Source: Hyphomicrobiales bacterium
Lineage (GTDB): Bacteria; Pseudomonadota; Alphaproteobacteria; Rhizobiales; Aestuariivirgaceae
Reading direction: 5' to 3'
Length of the DNA: 11,282 bases
Assembly (NCBI GenBank): GCA_026996935.1
Contig: JALWJW010000339.1
Span: 1 to 11,282 of the forward strand
Position numbers and translations under genes: made by a program. The first letter of the stretch is position 1; each line of letters begins with the position of its first letter. Positions 1 to 6,456 of the stretch are shown here, in pieces. A model generated the notes under the pieces. The model saw only the letters and a program-made list of their open reading frames with translations, was not told the DNA's origin and made no database searches.

Positions 1-1032
1 GATCTGATCGACGAAACTGAAATTGGTCATATAGAGCTTTCACGTTCTGCTGATCTGGTTGTGGTTGCTCCGGCCAGTGCCGACATTTTGGCGCAAATGG
101 CAAATGGCCTGGCCAGTGATTTGGCCACAACGGCCTTGCTTGCCACCGACAAATCGGTGCTTGTTGCACCCGCCATGAATGTGCGTATGTGGGAAAATAC
201 TGCCACCCAACGCAATATTGAGACGCTAAAAAATGACGGTGTTTTATTTGTTGGCCCTGATGAAGGTGCCATGGCGTGTGGTGAATATGGCCTTGGCCGC
301 ATGGCAGAACCTGAAGACATTTTGCAGTCCATAAAAGCCTATTTTGAGACAGATGGTGATCTGCAAAACAAACCATTATTCGGCAAAAAAGTTATTATCA
401 CCGCAGGTCCAACCCATGAACCGATTGACCCTGTGCGCTACATCGCCAATCGCTCATCGGGCAAACAAGGTTACGCGCTGGCAAAAGCAGCCGTTGCCCT
501 TGGCGCACATACGATTTTGATTTCAGGGCCAACCAGTTTGCCCATTCCCGAAGGGGCCGAATTGTTACCCGTGGAAACCGCTGAACAAATGCTCAGTGAA
601 ACCCTGTTGGAATTGCCCGCCGACATCGCCATTTTTGCCGCTGCCGTGGCTGATTTTCGCGTTGATAACGTCGCCGATCAGAAAATGAAAAAGAAAAACA
701 AAGATGATGTACCATCGCTGAAACTAACCCAAAACCCAGACATCTTAGCCACAGTTGCAGGCCATAAAACCAAGCGCCCCACTTTAGTGGTTGGTTTTGC
801 CGCTGAAACTGAAAATGTCATTGAAAATGCCAAGTCAAAACTAATACGTAAGGGTTGCGATATCATCATCGCCAATGATGTTGGCCAAGGCAGTGATGTT
901 ATGGGCGGAAATGAAAACACAATTCATATTATCAGCAAATATGGCGTTCAAGACTGGCCGCAAATGTCTAAACAACAAGTGGCTGATAAATTAATGGCGT
1001 ATTTGGTCGATCAATTGGGCATTGAAGTATGA
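1..1032 (+). CDS. coaBC: Bifunctional phosphopantothenoylcysteine decarboxylase / phosphopantothenate-cysteine ligase, 3' part
   Basis: CoaBC (Dfp) makes 4'-phosphopantetheine for coenzyme A: the CoaB half joins cysteine to phosphopantothenate using CTP and the FMN-dependent CoaC half decarboxylates the product. The frame is open to the left edge, so the gene is cut by the window; the GTG at 61 is an internal valine. Seen in the 343 visible residues: the CoaC motif APASAD (23-28), the PAMN substrate clamp with MW just after it, and the flap MACGEYGLGRM, whose cysteine (visible residue 93) is the family's catalytic cysteine. The CoaB half starts near KKVIITAGPTHEPID and holds NRSSGKQG, AAAVADFR and the lysine-rich QKMKKK stretch. 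The first part of the flavoprotein domain is missing. The stop overlaps the dut start (ATGA), so the two are translationally coupled. Identification is firm. Confidence 0.96.
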   Translation, partial: DLIDETEIGHIELSRSADLVVVAPASADILAQMANGLASDLATTALLATDKSVLVAPAMNVRMWENTATQRNIETLKNDGVLFVGPDEGAMACGEYGLGRMAEPEDILQSIKAYFETDGDLQNKPLFGKKVIITAGPTHEPIDPVRYIANRSSGKQGYALAKAAVALGAHTILISGPTSLPIPEGAELLPVETAEQMLSETLLELPADIAIFAAAVADFRVDNVADQKMKKKNKDDVPSLKLTQNPDILATVAGHKTKRPTLVVGFAAETENVIENAKSKLIRKGCDIIIANDVGQGSDVMGGNENTIHIISKYGVQDWPQMSKQQVADKLMAYLVDQLGIEV

Positions 1033-1478
1033 CCATTGTTGATATCAAAATCTTGCCACATGGGACGGGCCTTGAACTGCCCTCATATGAAACAAGTGGC
1101 TCTGCGGGCATGGATTTACGTGCTGCAATTGCCGAGGATGAAACCTTAAGTCTTGCGACAGGTGCTCGCACCTTGGTGGAAACTGGTTTTGCCATGGCCC
1201 TGCCACAAGGTTTTGAAGCCCAAATTCGCCCGCGCTCAGGCTTAGCCATTAAACACGGCATCACCTGCCTGAATACGCCGGGCACGATTGATAGTGATTA
1301 TCGTGGTGAGATCAAAGTCATATTGATAAATTTAGGCCAGAAAGAGTTTGAAATTAAACGCGGTGATCGTATTGCCCAAATGGTCATTGCTCCGGTTATT
1401 CAGGCCCGTTTGCACGAGGTTGAAATTTTAACACAAACTGATCGCGGCCAAGGCGGATTTGGATCTACAGGCAAATGA
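1029..1478 (+). CDS. dut: Deoxyuridine 5'-triphosphate nucleotidohydrolase (dUTPase)
   Basis: Hydrolyses dUTP to dUMP and pyrophosphate, which keeps uracil out of DNA and supplies dUMP for thymidylate synthesis. At 149 residues it has the usual length of the homotrimeric all-beta family, and all five signature motifs are visible in order: AGMDLRA (26-32), RPRSG (67-71), GTIDSDYRGE (85-94, with D88 as the expected catalytic aspartate), RGDRIAQMV (111-119) and the glycine-rich tail RGQGGFGSTG (139-148) that closes over the nucleotide. The ATG overlaps the coaBC stop by four bases and its own stop overlaps the next start in the same way. The coaBC-dut pairing is common in proteobacteria. Nothing in the protein looks degraded. 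Confidence 0.97.
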   Translation: MTIVDIKILPHGTGLELPSYETSGSAGMDLRAAIAEDETLSLATGARTLVETGFAMALPQGFEAQIRPRSGLAIKHGITCLNTPGTIDSDYRGEIKVILINLGQKEFEIKRGDRIAQMVIAPVIQARLHEVEILTQTDRGQGGFGSTGK

Positions 1479-2296
1479 GTGCATCATTAAAATTAACCCC
1501 GCAAGAACTTAAACGCTATGCTCGTCATATATTATTGCGAGATGTGGGCGGCGCGGGCCAGCAAAAACTCAAAGCAGCAAAAGTGCTGGTGATTGGCGCT
1601 GGCGGCTTGGGCGCGCCGATGTTGATGTATCTGGCAGCAGCAGGTGTTGGCACCATTGGGATTGTTGATGATGATGAAGTTGACCTGTCAAACCTGCAAC
1701 GCCAGATCATTCATTTGAGCGATCAGGTGGGCCAACCCAAAACCACCAGTGCCGCTTCAATGCTGAACGCTATTAACCCGCATGTCAAAGTGGTTGAACA
1801 CCAAATGCGCATCGATGCAACCAACGCCATAGAACTGGTTGAGCAATACGACATTGTTGCCGATGGCTGTGATAATTTTAAAACCCGTTTTATTGTTTCT
1901 GATGCGTGCTTTTTTGCTGAAAAAACACTCGTGTCGGCAGCAGTGGGGCAATTTGATGGTCAGCTTTCAACCTTTAAGCCACACCTGAAAGACGAGACGG
2001 GAACGCCCTATCCAAGCTATCGTACTTTACACCCAAGCGTGCCACAAGACGGCACGCTACCAACCTGCGCAGAAGCTGGCATTATCGGTGCGCTAACCGG
2101 CATTGTCGGATCAATGCAGGCGCTTGAAGTGATTAAGGAGATTCTCGAAATTGGTGATAGTCTGGCGGGGCAACTGGTGATGTATGACGGCTTGTCAGCC
2201 TCCTGCTTTACCGCAAACCTTGCCTGGCAAAAAGATGACCCGCTTAACGGAGAAAACCCGATATTTACAAGTCTTTCGGATTCGGTGTCGAAATAA
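1475..2296 (+). CDS. moeB: MoeB/ThiF/HesA-family adenylyltransferase lacking the zinc cysteines
   Basis: A 273-residue E1-like enzyme, probably one that adenylates the C-terminal glycine of a small sulfur carrier (MoaD or ThiS type) with ATP. Visible: N-terminal RYARHILLRDVGGAGQQKL, nucleotide loop GAGGLG (41-46), acidic patch VDDDEVD (64-70), the LQRQ arginine (R76), and GCDNFKTR with D133 in the Mg-ATP position. C198 in LPTCAEAGIIG is where ThiF/Uba4-type enzymes keep a reactive cysteine. The two CxxC pairs that bind structural zinc in E. coli MoeB are absent: the first site reads PYPSYRTLHP (178-187) and the C-terminal region has no CxxC. Whether it serves molybdopterin, thiamine or another sulfur-transfer path cannot be told, because no moaD or thiS lies nearby; the symbol is by family only. 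Its last 32 bp overlap fabI on the opposite strand. Confidence 0.88.
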   Translation: MSASLKLTPQELKRYARHILLRDVGGAGQQKLKAAKVLVIGAGGLGAPMLMYLAAAGVGTIGIVDDDEVDLSNLQRQIIHLSDQVGQPKTTSAASMLNAINPHVKVVEHQMRIDATNAIELVEQYDIVADGCDNFKTRFIVSDACFFAEKTLVSAAVGQFDGQLSTFKPHLKDETGTPYPSYRTLHPSVPQDGTLPTCAEAGIIGALTGIVGSMQALEVIKEILEIGDSLAGQLVMYDGLSASCFTANLAWQKDDPLNGENPIFTSLSDSVSK

Positions 2297-3056
2297 TATT
2301 ATAACCGGCATCAACAAAATGGGTTTCCCCTGTAACACCGCCCGATAGGGGCGACAGCAAATAAAGCGCGCTGCCTGCAACATCCTCTAAGCTGACACTT
2401 TTGCGAAGGGGGGAATGGGTTTTTTGAAAGTTGAACATTGCCCGCGCATCAGAAATACCATTACCAGCCAGGGTCCGCATGGGACCGGCCGAAAGAGCAT
2501 TGACCCGAATACCATCACGGCCAAAGTCGCTGGCTAAATAGCGAACCGATGATTCAAGCGCTGCTTTGGCAACACCCATGACATTATAGTTAGGCATTAC
2601 TTTGGTTGAGCCGCCATAGGTCAGCGTAATCATGGAACCACCTTCATTCATCATGTCGGCAGCCCGTTTGGCAACTTCAGTAAATGAAAAACAGGAAATG
2701 ACCATGGTGTTGACGAAGTTCTCGCGGCTGGTATCGGCATAGCGCCCGTTTAATTCGTTCTTGTCAGAAAATCCGATGGAGTGAACCAGAAAATCAAATG
2801 TCCCCCATTTATCTTTCAGGTCATCAAATACACGATCAACAGAAGCAATATCATTAACATCGCAGTCTAAAATGATGTCGCTGCCAATCGATTGTGCCAA
2901 TGGCGTAATGCGCTTTTTAAAAGCATCGCCCTGATAGGTAAAAGCCAACTCTGCACCTTGCTCGCTGAGCATTTTTGCAATGCCCCAGGCGATAGAGCGC
3001 TCATTGGCAACACCCATAATCAGTCCACGTTTGCCGTCCATTAATTTACAAGTCAT
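2265..3056 (-). CDS. fabI: Enoyl-[acyl-carrier-protein] reductase (NADH-type FabI)
   Basis: Reduces trans-2-enoyl-ACP to acyl-ACP, the last step of each fatty acid elongation cycle, in the cytoplasm. The 263-residue length is typical. The short-chain dehydrogenase fold is clear: cofactor loop GVANERSIAWGIA (15-27), VHSIGF with the conserved glycine at G95, and active residues Y147, Y157 and K164 in YGGSTKVMPNYNVMGVAK. The glycine matching E. coli FabI G93, whose substitution gives triclosan resistance, is retained. A second ATG at codon 6 is possible; MDGKRGLIMGVAN would also be a normal FabI beginning, and neither start has a strong Shine-Dalgarno site. It lies 38 bp after fabB and is probably the last gene of fabA-fabB-fabI. 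Its 3' end overlaps the convergent MoeB-like gene. Confidence 0.96.
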   Translation of the reverse strand: MTCKLMDGKRGLIMGVANERSIAWGIAKMLSEQGAELAFTYQGDAFKKRITPLAQSIGSDIILDCDVNDIASVDRVFDDLKDKWGTFDFLVHSIGFSDKNELNGRYADTSRENFVNTMVISCFSFTEVAKRAADMMNEGGSMITLTYGGSTKVMPNYNVMGVAKAALESSVRYLASDFGRDGIRVNALSAGPMRTLAGNGISDARAMFNFQKTHSPLRKSVSLEDVAGSALYLLSPLSGGVTGETHFVDAGYNIISTPNPKDL

Positions 3057-3085
3057 GGCTTTTCTTTCGTAACAAAATTTTTAAT

Positions 3086-3105
3086 GCTGTTGCATCATGC
3101 AAAGC
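3086..3105 (-). other. Short hairpin spanning the fabB stop codon
   Basis: A perfect 13 bp palindrome, TTGCATCATGCAA (3090-3102), covers the fabB stop codon, and GCT/AGC arms outside it can extend the stem with one bulged base. On the fabB mRNA this gives a small hairpin with a TGA loop just upstream of fabI. There is no clean U-tract, so it is not a convincing terminator; it could affect mRNA decay or fabI translation, or be chance. Confidence 0.3.
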
Positions 3106-4309
3106 GTTGGAATGCCAAACAACCATTGGTGCCGCCAAAGCCAAAGCTATTGGACAAAATCACATCAATTTTTGCATCATCAATGCGTTTGCGCACAATC
3201 GGTACATCAGCAAAATCAGGGTCGATTTCGGTAATGTGCGCGCTTTCACAAATGAAATTGTTCTGCATCATCAAGATTGAGTAAATCGCTTCCTGCACAC
3301 CTGTTGCACCAAGAGAGTGACCTGTCAAAGATTTGGTTGATGAAATGTGAGGAATGTCATCGCCAAATACGCCGCGTATAGCTTCAATCTCGCGGGCATC
3401 GCCAATAGGTGTCGAGGTGCCATGCGGGTTGATATAATCGACTTTTTCATTCACGGTTGAAAGCGCCTGCTTCATACAACGCTGCGCCCCTTCACCCGAT
3501 GGTTGCACCATATCATAGCCATCAGAATTGGCACTAAAGCCAACCAGTTCGCAATAAATTTTAGCACCGCGTGCTTTGGCATGTTCAAGTTCTTCCAAAA
3601 CCAATGTGCCGCCACCGCCGGCAATAACAAAACCATCACGGTTTTTATCATAGGTGCGCGAAGCCACTTCTGGCGTTTCGTTATATTTAGATGACATCGC
3701 GCCCATGGCATCAAACAGAACCGATAAAGTCCAGTCCAATTCTTCACCACCGCCTGCAAACATAACATCCTGTTTGCCCCATTGGATCATTTCAGCCGCA
3801 TTACCAATACAGTGGGCTGAGGTGGAACAGGCCGATGTAATGGAATAATTAATGCCGCGAATACCAAACGGCACGGCAAGTGTGGCTGAGTTGGTGCTTG
3901 ACATGCAAGCTGGAACAGCAAAAGGCCCAACCCGTTTAGGGCCGCGTTCACGCGTTGTGTCAGCCGCTGCAACAAGTGTTTTGGTGGAAGGCCCGCCAGA
4001 TCCCATGATCAGGCCGGTGCGTTCGTTCTTGATTTCTCTTTCTTCAAGCCCGGCATCCTTAATGGCGCGGTCCATGGCAATGTAGTTCCAGGCTGCTCCA
4101 TCACCCATAAAGCGCAAGGTGCGACGATCAATGTGTTCGCTAATATCAATTTTTGGTGCGCCAAAAATTTGTGAGCGAAATCCCAGTTCAGCAAATTTAT
4201 CAGCTTTAACAATGCCACTTTTAGCTTCGCGTAATGACGTTGTCACCTCATCGGCTGTATTTCCGATACACGATACAATGCCCAAACCCGTTACAACAAC
4301 ACGTCTCAT
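3095..4309 (-). CDS. fabB: 3-oxoacyl-[acyl-carrier-protein] synthase I (FabB)
   Basis: Condenses acyl-ACP with malonyl-ACP. The FabB type is the one that elongates the cis-unsaturated intermediate made by FabA, so it is needed for unsaturated fatty acids. At 404 residues it has normal length. The thiolase-fold catalytic triad is visible: C161 in SACSTSAHC, H296 in NPHGTSTPIGD and H331 in KSLTGHSLGATG, with K326 just before it. The C-terminal SNSFGFGGTNGCL is also standard. The FabB rather than FabF call rests on close agreement with FabB around the active cysteine and on fabA lying immediately upstream. The ATG at 4309 follows an AAGG-like ribosome site about 10 bases upstream. Gaps to fabA and fabI are 39 and 38 bp, consistent with one transcript. 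Confidence 0.96.
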   Translation of the reverse strand: MRRVVVTGLGIVSCIGNTADEVTTSLREAKSGIVKADKFAELGFRSQIFGAPKIDISEHIDRRTLRFMGDGAAWNYIAMDRAIKDAGLEEREIKNERTGLIMGSGGPSTKTLVAAADTTRERGPKRVGPFAVPACMSSTNSATLAVPFGIRGINYSITSACSTSAHCIGNAAEMIQWGKQDVMFAGGGEELDWTLSVLFDAMGAMSSKYNETPEVASRTYDKNRDGFVIAGGGGTLVLEELEHAKARGAKIYCELVGFSANSDGYDMVQPSGEGAQRCMKQALSTVNEKVDYINPHGTSTPIGDAREIEAIRGVFGDDIPHISSTKSLTGHSLGATGVQEAIYSILMMQNNFICESAHITEIDPDFADVPIVRKRIDDAKIDVILSNSFGFGGTNGCLAFQRFA

Positions 4310-4348
4310 TTGCCCGCCTTTTCTGTTTTTTATTAATCGTCAGATTGT

Positions 4349-4864
4349 TTAATTTGATTCTGCATCAAACAGTCCAACCCGCAAGTCACTTGCAGTATAT
4401 ATGGTTTCCCCGTCTGCTTTCAATGTGCCTTGGGCAATGCCAAGTTTAAGACGGCGCATGATGACACGTTTTAAATCGATGGTATATTCAAGCTTTTTAG
4501 TTTTAGGTGTGACCATGTCGGTGAACTTTACTTCCCCACAACCAAAGGCTCGCCCTTTTCCTGTACCGCCAAGCCAGCCCATATAAAAGCCAAGTAACTG
4601 CCACATGCCATCAAGACCAAGACAACCTGGCATAACCGGATCGCCCTGAAAGTGGCATGGAAAAAACCACAGATCAGGCTTAATATCAAATTCAGCAACA
4701 ATTTGCCCTTTGCCAAATTCGCCGCCATCTTCGCTAACATGGGTAATGCGATCAAGCATCAACATTGGTGGCAATGGCAGTTGTGCATTGCCCTTGCCAA
4801 ACAGCTCTTCGCGAGCGCAAGACAATAGATCTTCATAAGTATAGCTGGATTTTTGAGTGTGCAT
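4349..4864 (-). CDS. fabA: 3-hydroxydecanoyl-ACP dehydratase/isomerase (FabA)
   Basis: Dehydrates 3-hydroxydecanoyl-ACP and isomerises the product to cis-3-decenoyl-ACP, the entry point for unsaturated fatty acids in the FabA/FabB route. The 171-residue length matches the family. The hotdog-fold active site is plain: FFPCHFQGDPVMPGCLGLD holds catalytic H71 and D85, followed by MWQLLGFYMGW. First gene of the fabA-fabB-fabI run, divergent from irr across 246 bp. No good Shine-Dalgarno sequence is visible before the ATG at 4864, yet no better start exists, since the next methionine is at residue 34, beyond the conserved N-terminal part. A 17 bp repeat element begins 13 bp upstream of the start. 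Confidence 0.97.
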   Translation of the reverse strand: MHTQKSSYTYEDLLSCAREELFGKGNAQLPLPPMLMLDRITHVSEDGGEFGKGQIVAEFDIKPDLWFFPCHFQGDPVMPGCLGLDGMWQLLGFYMGWLGGTGKGRAFGCGEVKFTDMVTPKTKKLEYTIDLKRVIMRRLKLGIAQGTLKADGETIYTASDLRVGLFDAESN

Positions 4865-4876
4865 TGATAAGAGCCC

Positions 4877-4893
4877 GCTTAAAAGTCAAAATG
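4877..4893 (-). repeat. Direct repeat copy 1 in the fabA upstream region
   Basis: Reads GCTTAAAAGTCAAAATG on the plus strand, that is CATTTTGACTTTTAAGC towards fabA. It matches the copy at 4941-4956 except for one extra A. Both copies contain TTGACT on the fabA strand. They could be a tandem operator or -35-like elements; function is not established. Confidence 0.5.
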
Positions 4894-4940
4894 TTTATCG
4901 TTTATTTTATCTGATTTGTTCCTAACACACCACCAAAGCA

Positions 4941-4956
4941 GCTTAAAGTCAAAATG
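4941..4956 (-). repeat. Direct repeat copy 2 in the fabA upstream region
   Basis: Reads GCTTAAAGTCAAAATG on the plus strand, the same as copy 1 apart from a single-base deletion, and begins 64 bp from it in the same orientation. Two near-identical 16-17 mers in a 246 bp divergent promoter region are suggestive of a binding site pair. I do not recognise the motif as that of a named regulator. Confidence 0.5.
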
Positions 4957-5014
4957 GACAATTAAGCCAATCTGTTTTGCCTTAACCATCTAAAACATGC
5001 CAATAAACTCGATA

Positions 5015-5043
5015 TTGCGAATGATTTTCATTTAACGTATAGT
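5015..5043 (+). promoter_or_regulatory. Candidate sigma70 promoter of irr
   Basis: TTGCGA (5015-5020) and TATAGT (5038-5043) are separated by 17 bp, which fits a -35/-10 pair and would start transcription near 5050, about 60 bases before the irr ATG. A second TTGACA at 5045-5050 lacks a good -10 partner. Assignment is by eye from consensus match only. Confidence 0.45.
5020..5032. promoter_or_regulatory. Fur/Mur-box-like palindrome in the irr promoter
   Basis: AATGATTTTCATT is a perfect inverted repeat (AATGA-TTT-TCATT). It equals the centre of the classical Fur box, AATGATAATCATT, at 11 of 13 positions. It lies in the spacer between the proposed -35 and -10, where a bound repressor would block RNA polymerase. 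In Bradyrhizobium, irr transcription is controlled by a Fur/Mur protein binding its promoter, so the location makes sense. Which Fur-family protein binds here, including Irr itself, cannot be decided from sequence. Confidence 0.5.
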
Positions 5044-5110
5044 TTTGACAGATTGGCATGATTAACATTAAGGGCTTTGCGGCAAAAGTTTCTTAATTCA
5101 AGAGTATCAA

Positions 5111-5518
5111 ATGACAAAAAGCGTTGAATCACAATTGCGAGAAGCAGGCCTTCGCCCAACAAAGCAGCGTATTGCTTTGGCAAAATTGCTTTTTTCCAAA
5201 GGCTACAGGCATGTCACCGCAGAAGGTTTACACGATGAGGCTCAGGAAGCCTGTTTGGCTGTATCTCTGGCAACCGTTTATAATACGCTTAATCAATTTA
5301 CCGGCGCTGGCTTATTGCGTGAAGTTGCCTGCGAGGGCAATAAGTCATATTTTGATACCAACACATCCAACCATTATCACTTCTATATGGAAGGTGATGG
5401 CGAGTTGATTGACATTCCGGTTGACAGTATTGATATCGCTGGTCTGCCCGAAACCCCTAAGGGCAAGAAAATCGGGCGGATCGATGTGATTGTTCAATTG
5501 GTGCCTGACAGCACTTAA
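5111..5518 (+). CDS. irr: Fur-family iron response regulator Irr
   Basis: Irr is the alphaproteobacterial Fur homologue that controls haem synthesis and iron uptake genes in response to haem rather than to free iron. The 135 residues show LREAGLRPTKQRIALAKLLF at the N terminus, the recognition region VSLATVYNTLNQFTGAGLLRE (51-71), and the characteristic ANK-like EGNKSYFDTNTSNHYHFYMEGDGELIDIP. The His-rich site reads H88-Y89-H90, where some members have three histidines. The CxxC zinc pairs of true Fur are missing, as expected for Irr. The N-terminal Cys-Pro haem motif of Bradyrhizobium Irr is absent, so degradation through that motif is not predicted. The start at 5111 follows a weak AAGAG ribosome site. 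The divergent placement next to fabA helps the assignment to the Hyphomicrobiales. Confidence 0.93.
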   Translation: MTKSVESQLREAGLRPTKQRIALAKLLFSKGYRHVTAEGLHDEAQEACLAVSLATVYNTLNQFTGAGLLREVACEGNKSYFDTNTSNHYHFYMEGDGELIDIPVDSIDIAGLPETPKGKKIGRIDVIVQLVPDST

Positions 5519-5558
5519 ATATTAAAGTTGCTGAAACTTGGCTGGTCTTAACTAAGGC

Positions 5559-6239
5559 TTATTTTGTGATGGTCTCATTGGGATAAACACCCCATAACAT
5601 GGTTTGCTGTATCCAGCCTTCATAGCCTTTGATGTTTAATTGGCACCATGCACCATTGCAGGTTTTAACCTCGCCAACAGCCCCCGCGCTAACATTTGCA
5701 ATGACACTATTGCCAGCTTGCGGCCCGTCGTGCAGGCCAATGGCTGTACCTCTTCGCCATGGAGCAACAGTGGCAGTGCGTTTGCCCGCAAGTAAGCTGT
5801 GATAAACCCAGCCTTCCTGGCCATCGCTATCTCTTATACGCCGCCAATGTTCAAATTCAGCAATAATTTCAACGGGTAAGCCTTTGTAATGGAAAATCCA
5901 CGCAATTTTGTGTTCGCTCGAAGGGCCAAGTCTGACATTAACCTTGGAGCGTTTTAAGCTGACAAAACGGGGAATAGGTAGCCCGCTTGGACCTGTTTCC
6001 TGCTTGGTCATATCTGTTTTAGAGCCTGATTTGGCACCAGATTTGACATTAGCCTGCGCTGATGTTTTTTCAATTTTAAGATTATCAGCCGTTGCTGTAT
6101 TGCTTGAGCTGGAGATGATATAAAAAGCCAGACCACCAGCGACAAGACAAGCACCACCTACAAGGAAGGTACCAAACCAACTGCGTTTCCCTACAATTTT
6201 CACCAAGACAACAGATCCCCCTGATCTTTCTTGTTTCAC
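5559..6239 (-). CDS. Membrane-anchored protein with two SH3-like domains
   Basis: Up to 226 residues. Visible layout: a short basic N-terminus, one hydrophobic helix (about 22-43), a Ser/Thr/Lys-rich linker (about 44-88), a bacterial SH3-like domain (about 92-152; KVNVRLGPSS then HWRRIRDSDGQEGWVYHSLL) and a second, weaker SH3-like repeat (about 164-220; GLHDGPQAGNSVIANV then GAWCQLNIKGYEGWIQQTMLWG). C194 and C199 in the second repeat could form a disulfide. The topology suggests an inner-membrane anchor with the domains in the periplasm; such domains often bind cell wall, but no enzyme domain is present and the function is unknown. The GTG at 6239 is the longest start; a strong ribosome site instead favours TTG 6206 or GTG 6203, which would shorten it by 11-12 residues. 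Converges with irr, 40 bp apart. Confidence 0.85.
   Translation of the reverse strand: MKQERSGGSVVLVKIVGKRSWFGTFLVGGACLVAGGLAFYIISSSSNTATADNLKIEKTSAQANVKSGAKSGSKTDMTKQETGPSGLPIPRFVSLKRSKVNVRLGPSSEHKIAWIFHYKGLPVEIIAEFEHWRRIRDSDGQEGWVYHSLLAGKRTATVAPWRRGTAIGLHDGPQAGNSVIANVSAGAVGEVKTCNGAWCQLNIKGYEGWIQQTMLWGVYPNETITK
6216..6222 (-). promoter_or_regulatory. Shine-Dalgarno site favouring an internal start of the SH3-domain gene
   Basis: AGGGGGA on the minus strand lies 9 nt before TTG (6206-6204) and 12 nt before GTG (6203-6201), both in frame. The longer start at 6239 has no comparable site. The resulting protein would begin directly before VKIVGKRSWFG, a compact basic N-terminus ahead of the membrane helix. 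Confidence 0.5.
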
Positions 6240-6456
6240 CGCTACTTTAAGTCATAGCGCTCCCGAGCGTGAATATCTATAGCATAGAGTGAAAATTTAA
6301 TGTGTCACGATTTTGTCGATTATCCCCTGATAAGCTGATTATATATAAAAAAATCATCTTAAGTCTTAAAAACACTAGCATTTAAAGGTCTGCCTAAGGC
6401 ATAATGGGGCGGCCTGCGCTCAGGTTGTTCGAGATAAAACAATTTAGGAAATATCT

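Noticed and set aside
682..702. A-rich stretch in coaBC as a programmed frameshift site
   Set aside because: The frame stays open and family-like on both sides; it simply encodes the lysine-rich segment of CoaB.
61..1032. Start of coaBC at the GTG at 61
   Set aside because: The frame is open back to base 1 and the translated upstream residues (EIGHIELSRSADLVVV) are conserved CoaC sequence, so the gene is cut by the window edge.
3472..3768. Long alternative frames inside fabB, pnp and truB
   Set aside because: They run inside firmly identified conserved genes in other frames and have no recognisable protein features.
5519..5558. Terminator between irr and the SH3-domain gene
   Set aside because: Only a 5 bp AAGTT/AACTT pairing is visible and no T-run follows it.
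6258..6269. CGCTC-CC-GAGCG inverted repeat upstream of the SH3-domain gene
   Set aside because: Arms of 5 bp with a 2-base centre are too short to support an operator without comparison; a TATAGA nearby lacks a -35 partner at proper distance.
6320..6333. TTATC-CCCT-GATAA inverted repeat and TATATA before the dehydrogenase gene as its promoter/operator
   Set aside because: No -35/-10 pair with acceptable spacing could be assembled here; AT-rich sequence gives such matches easily.
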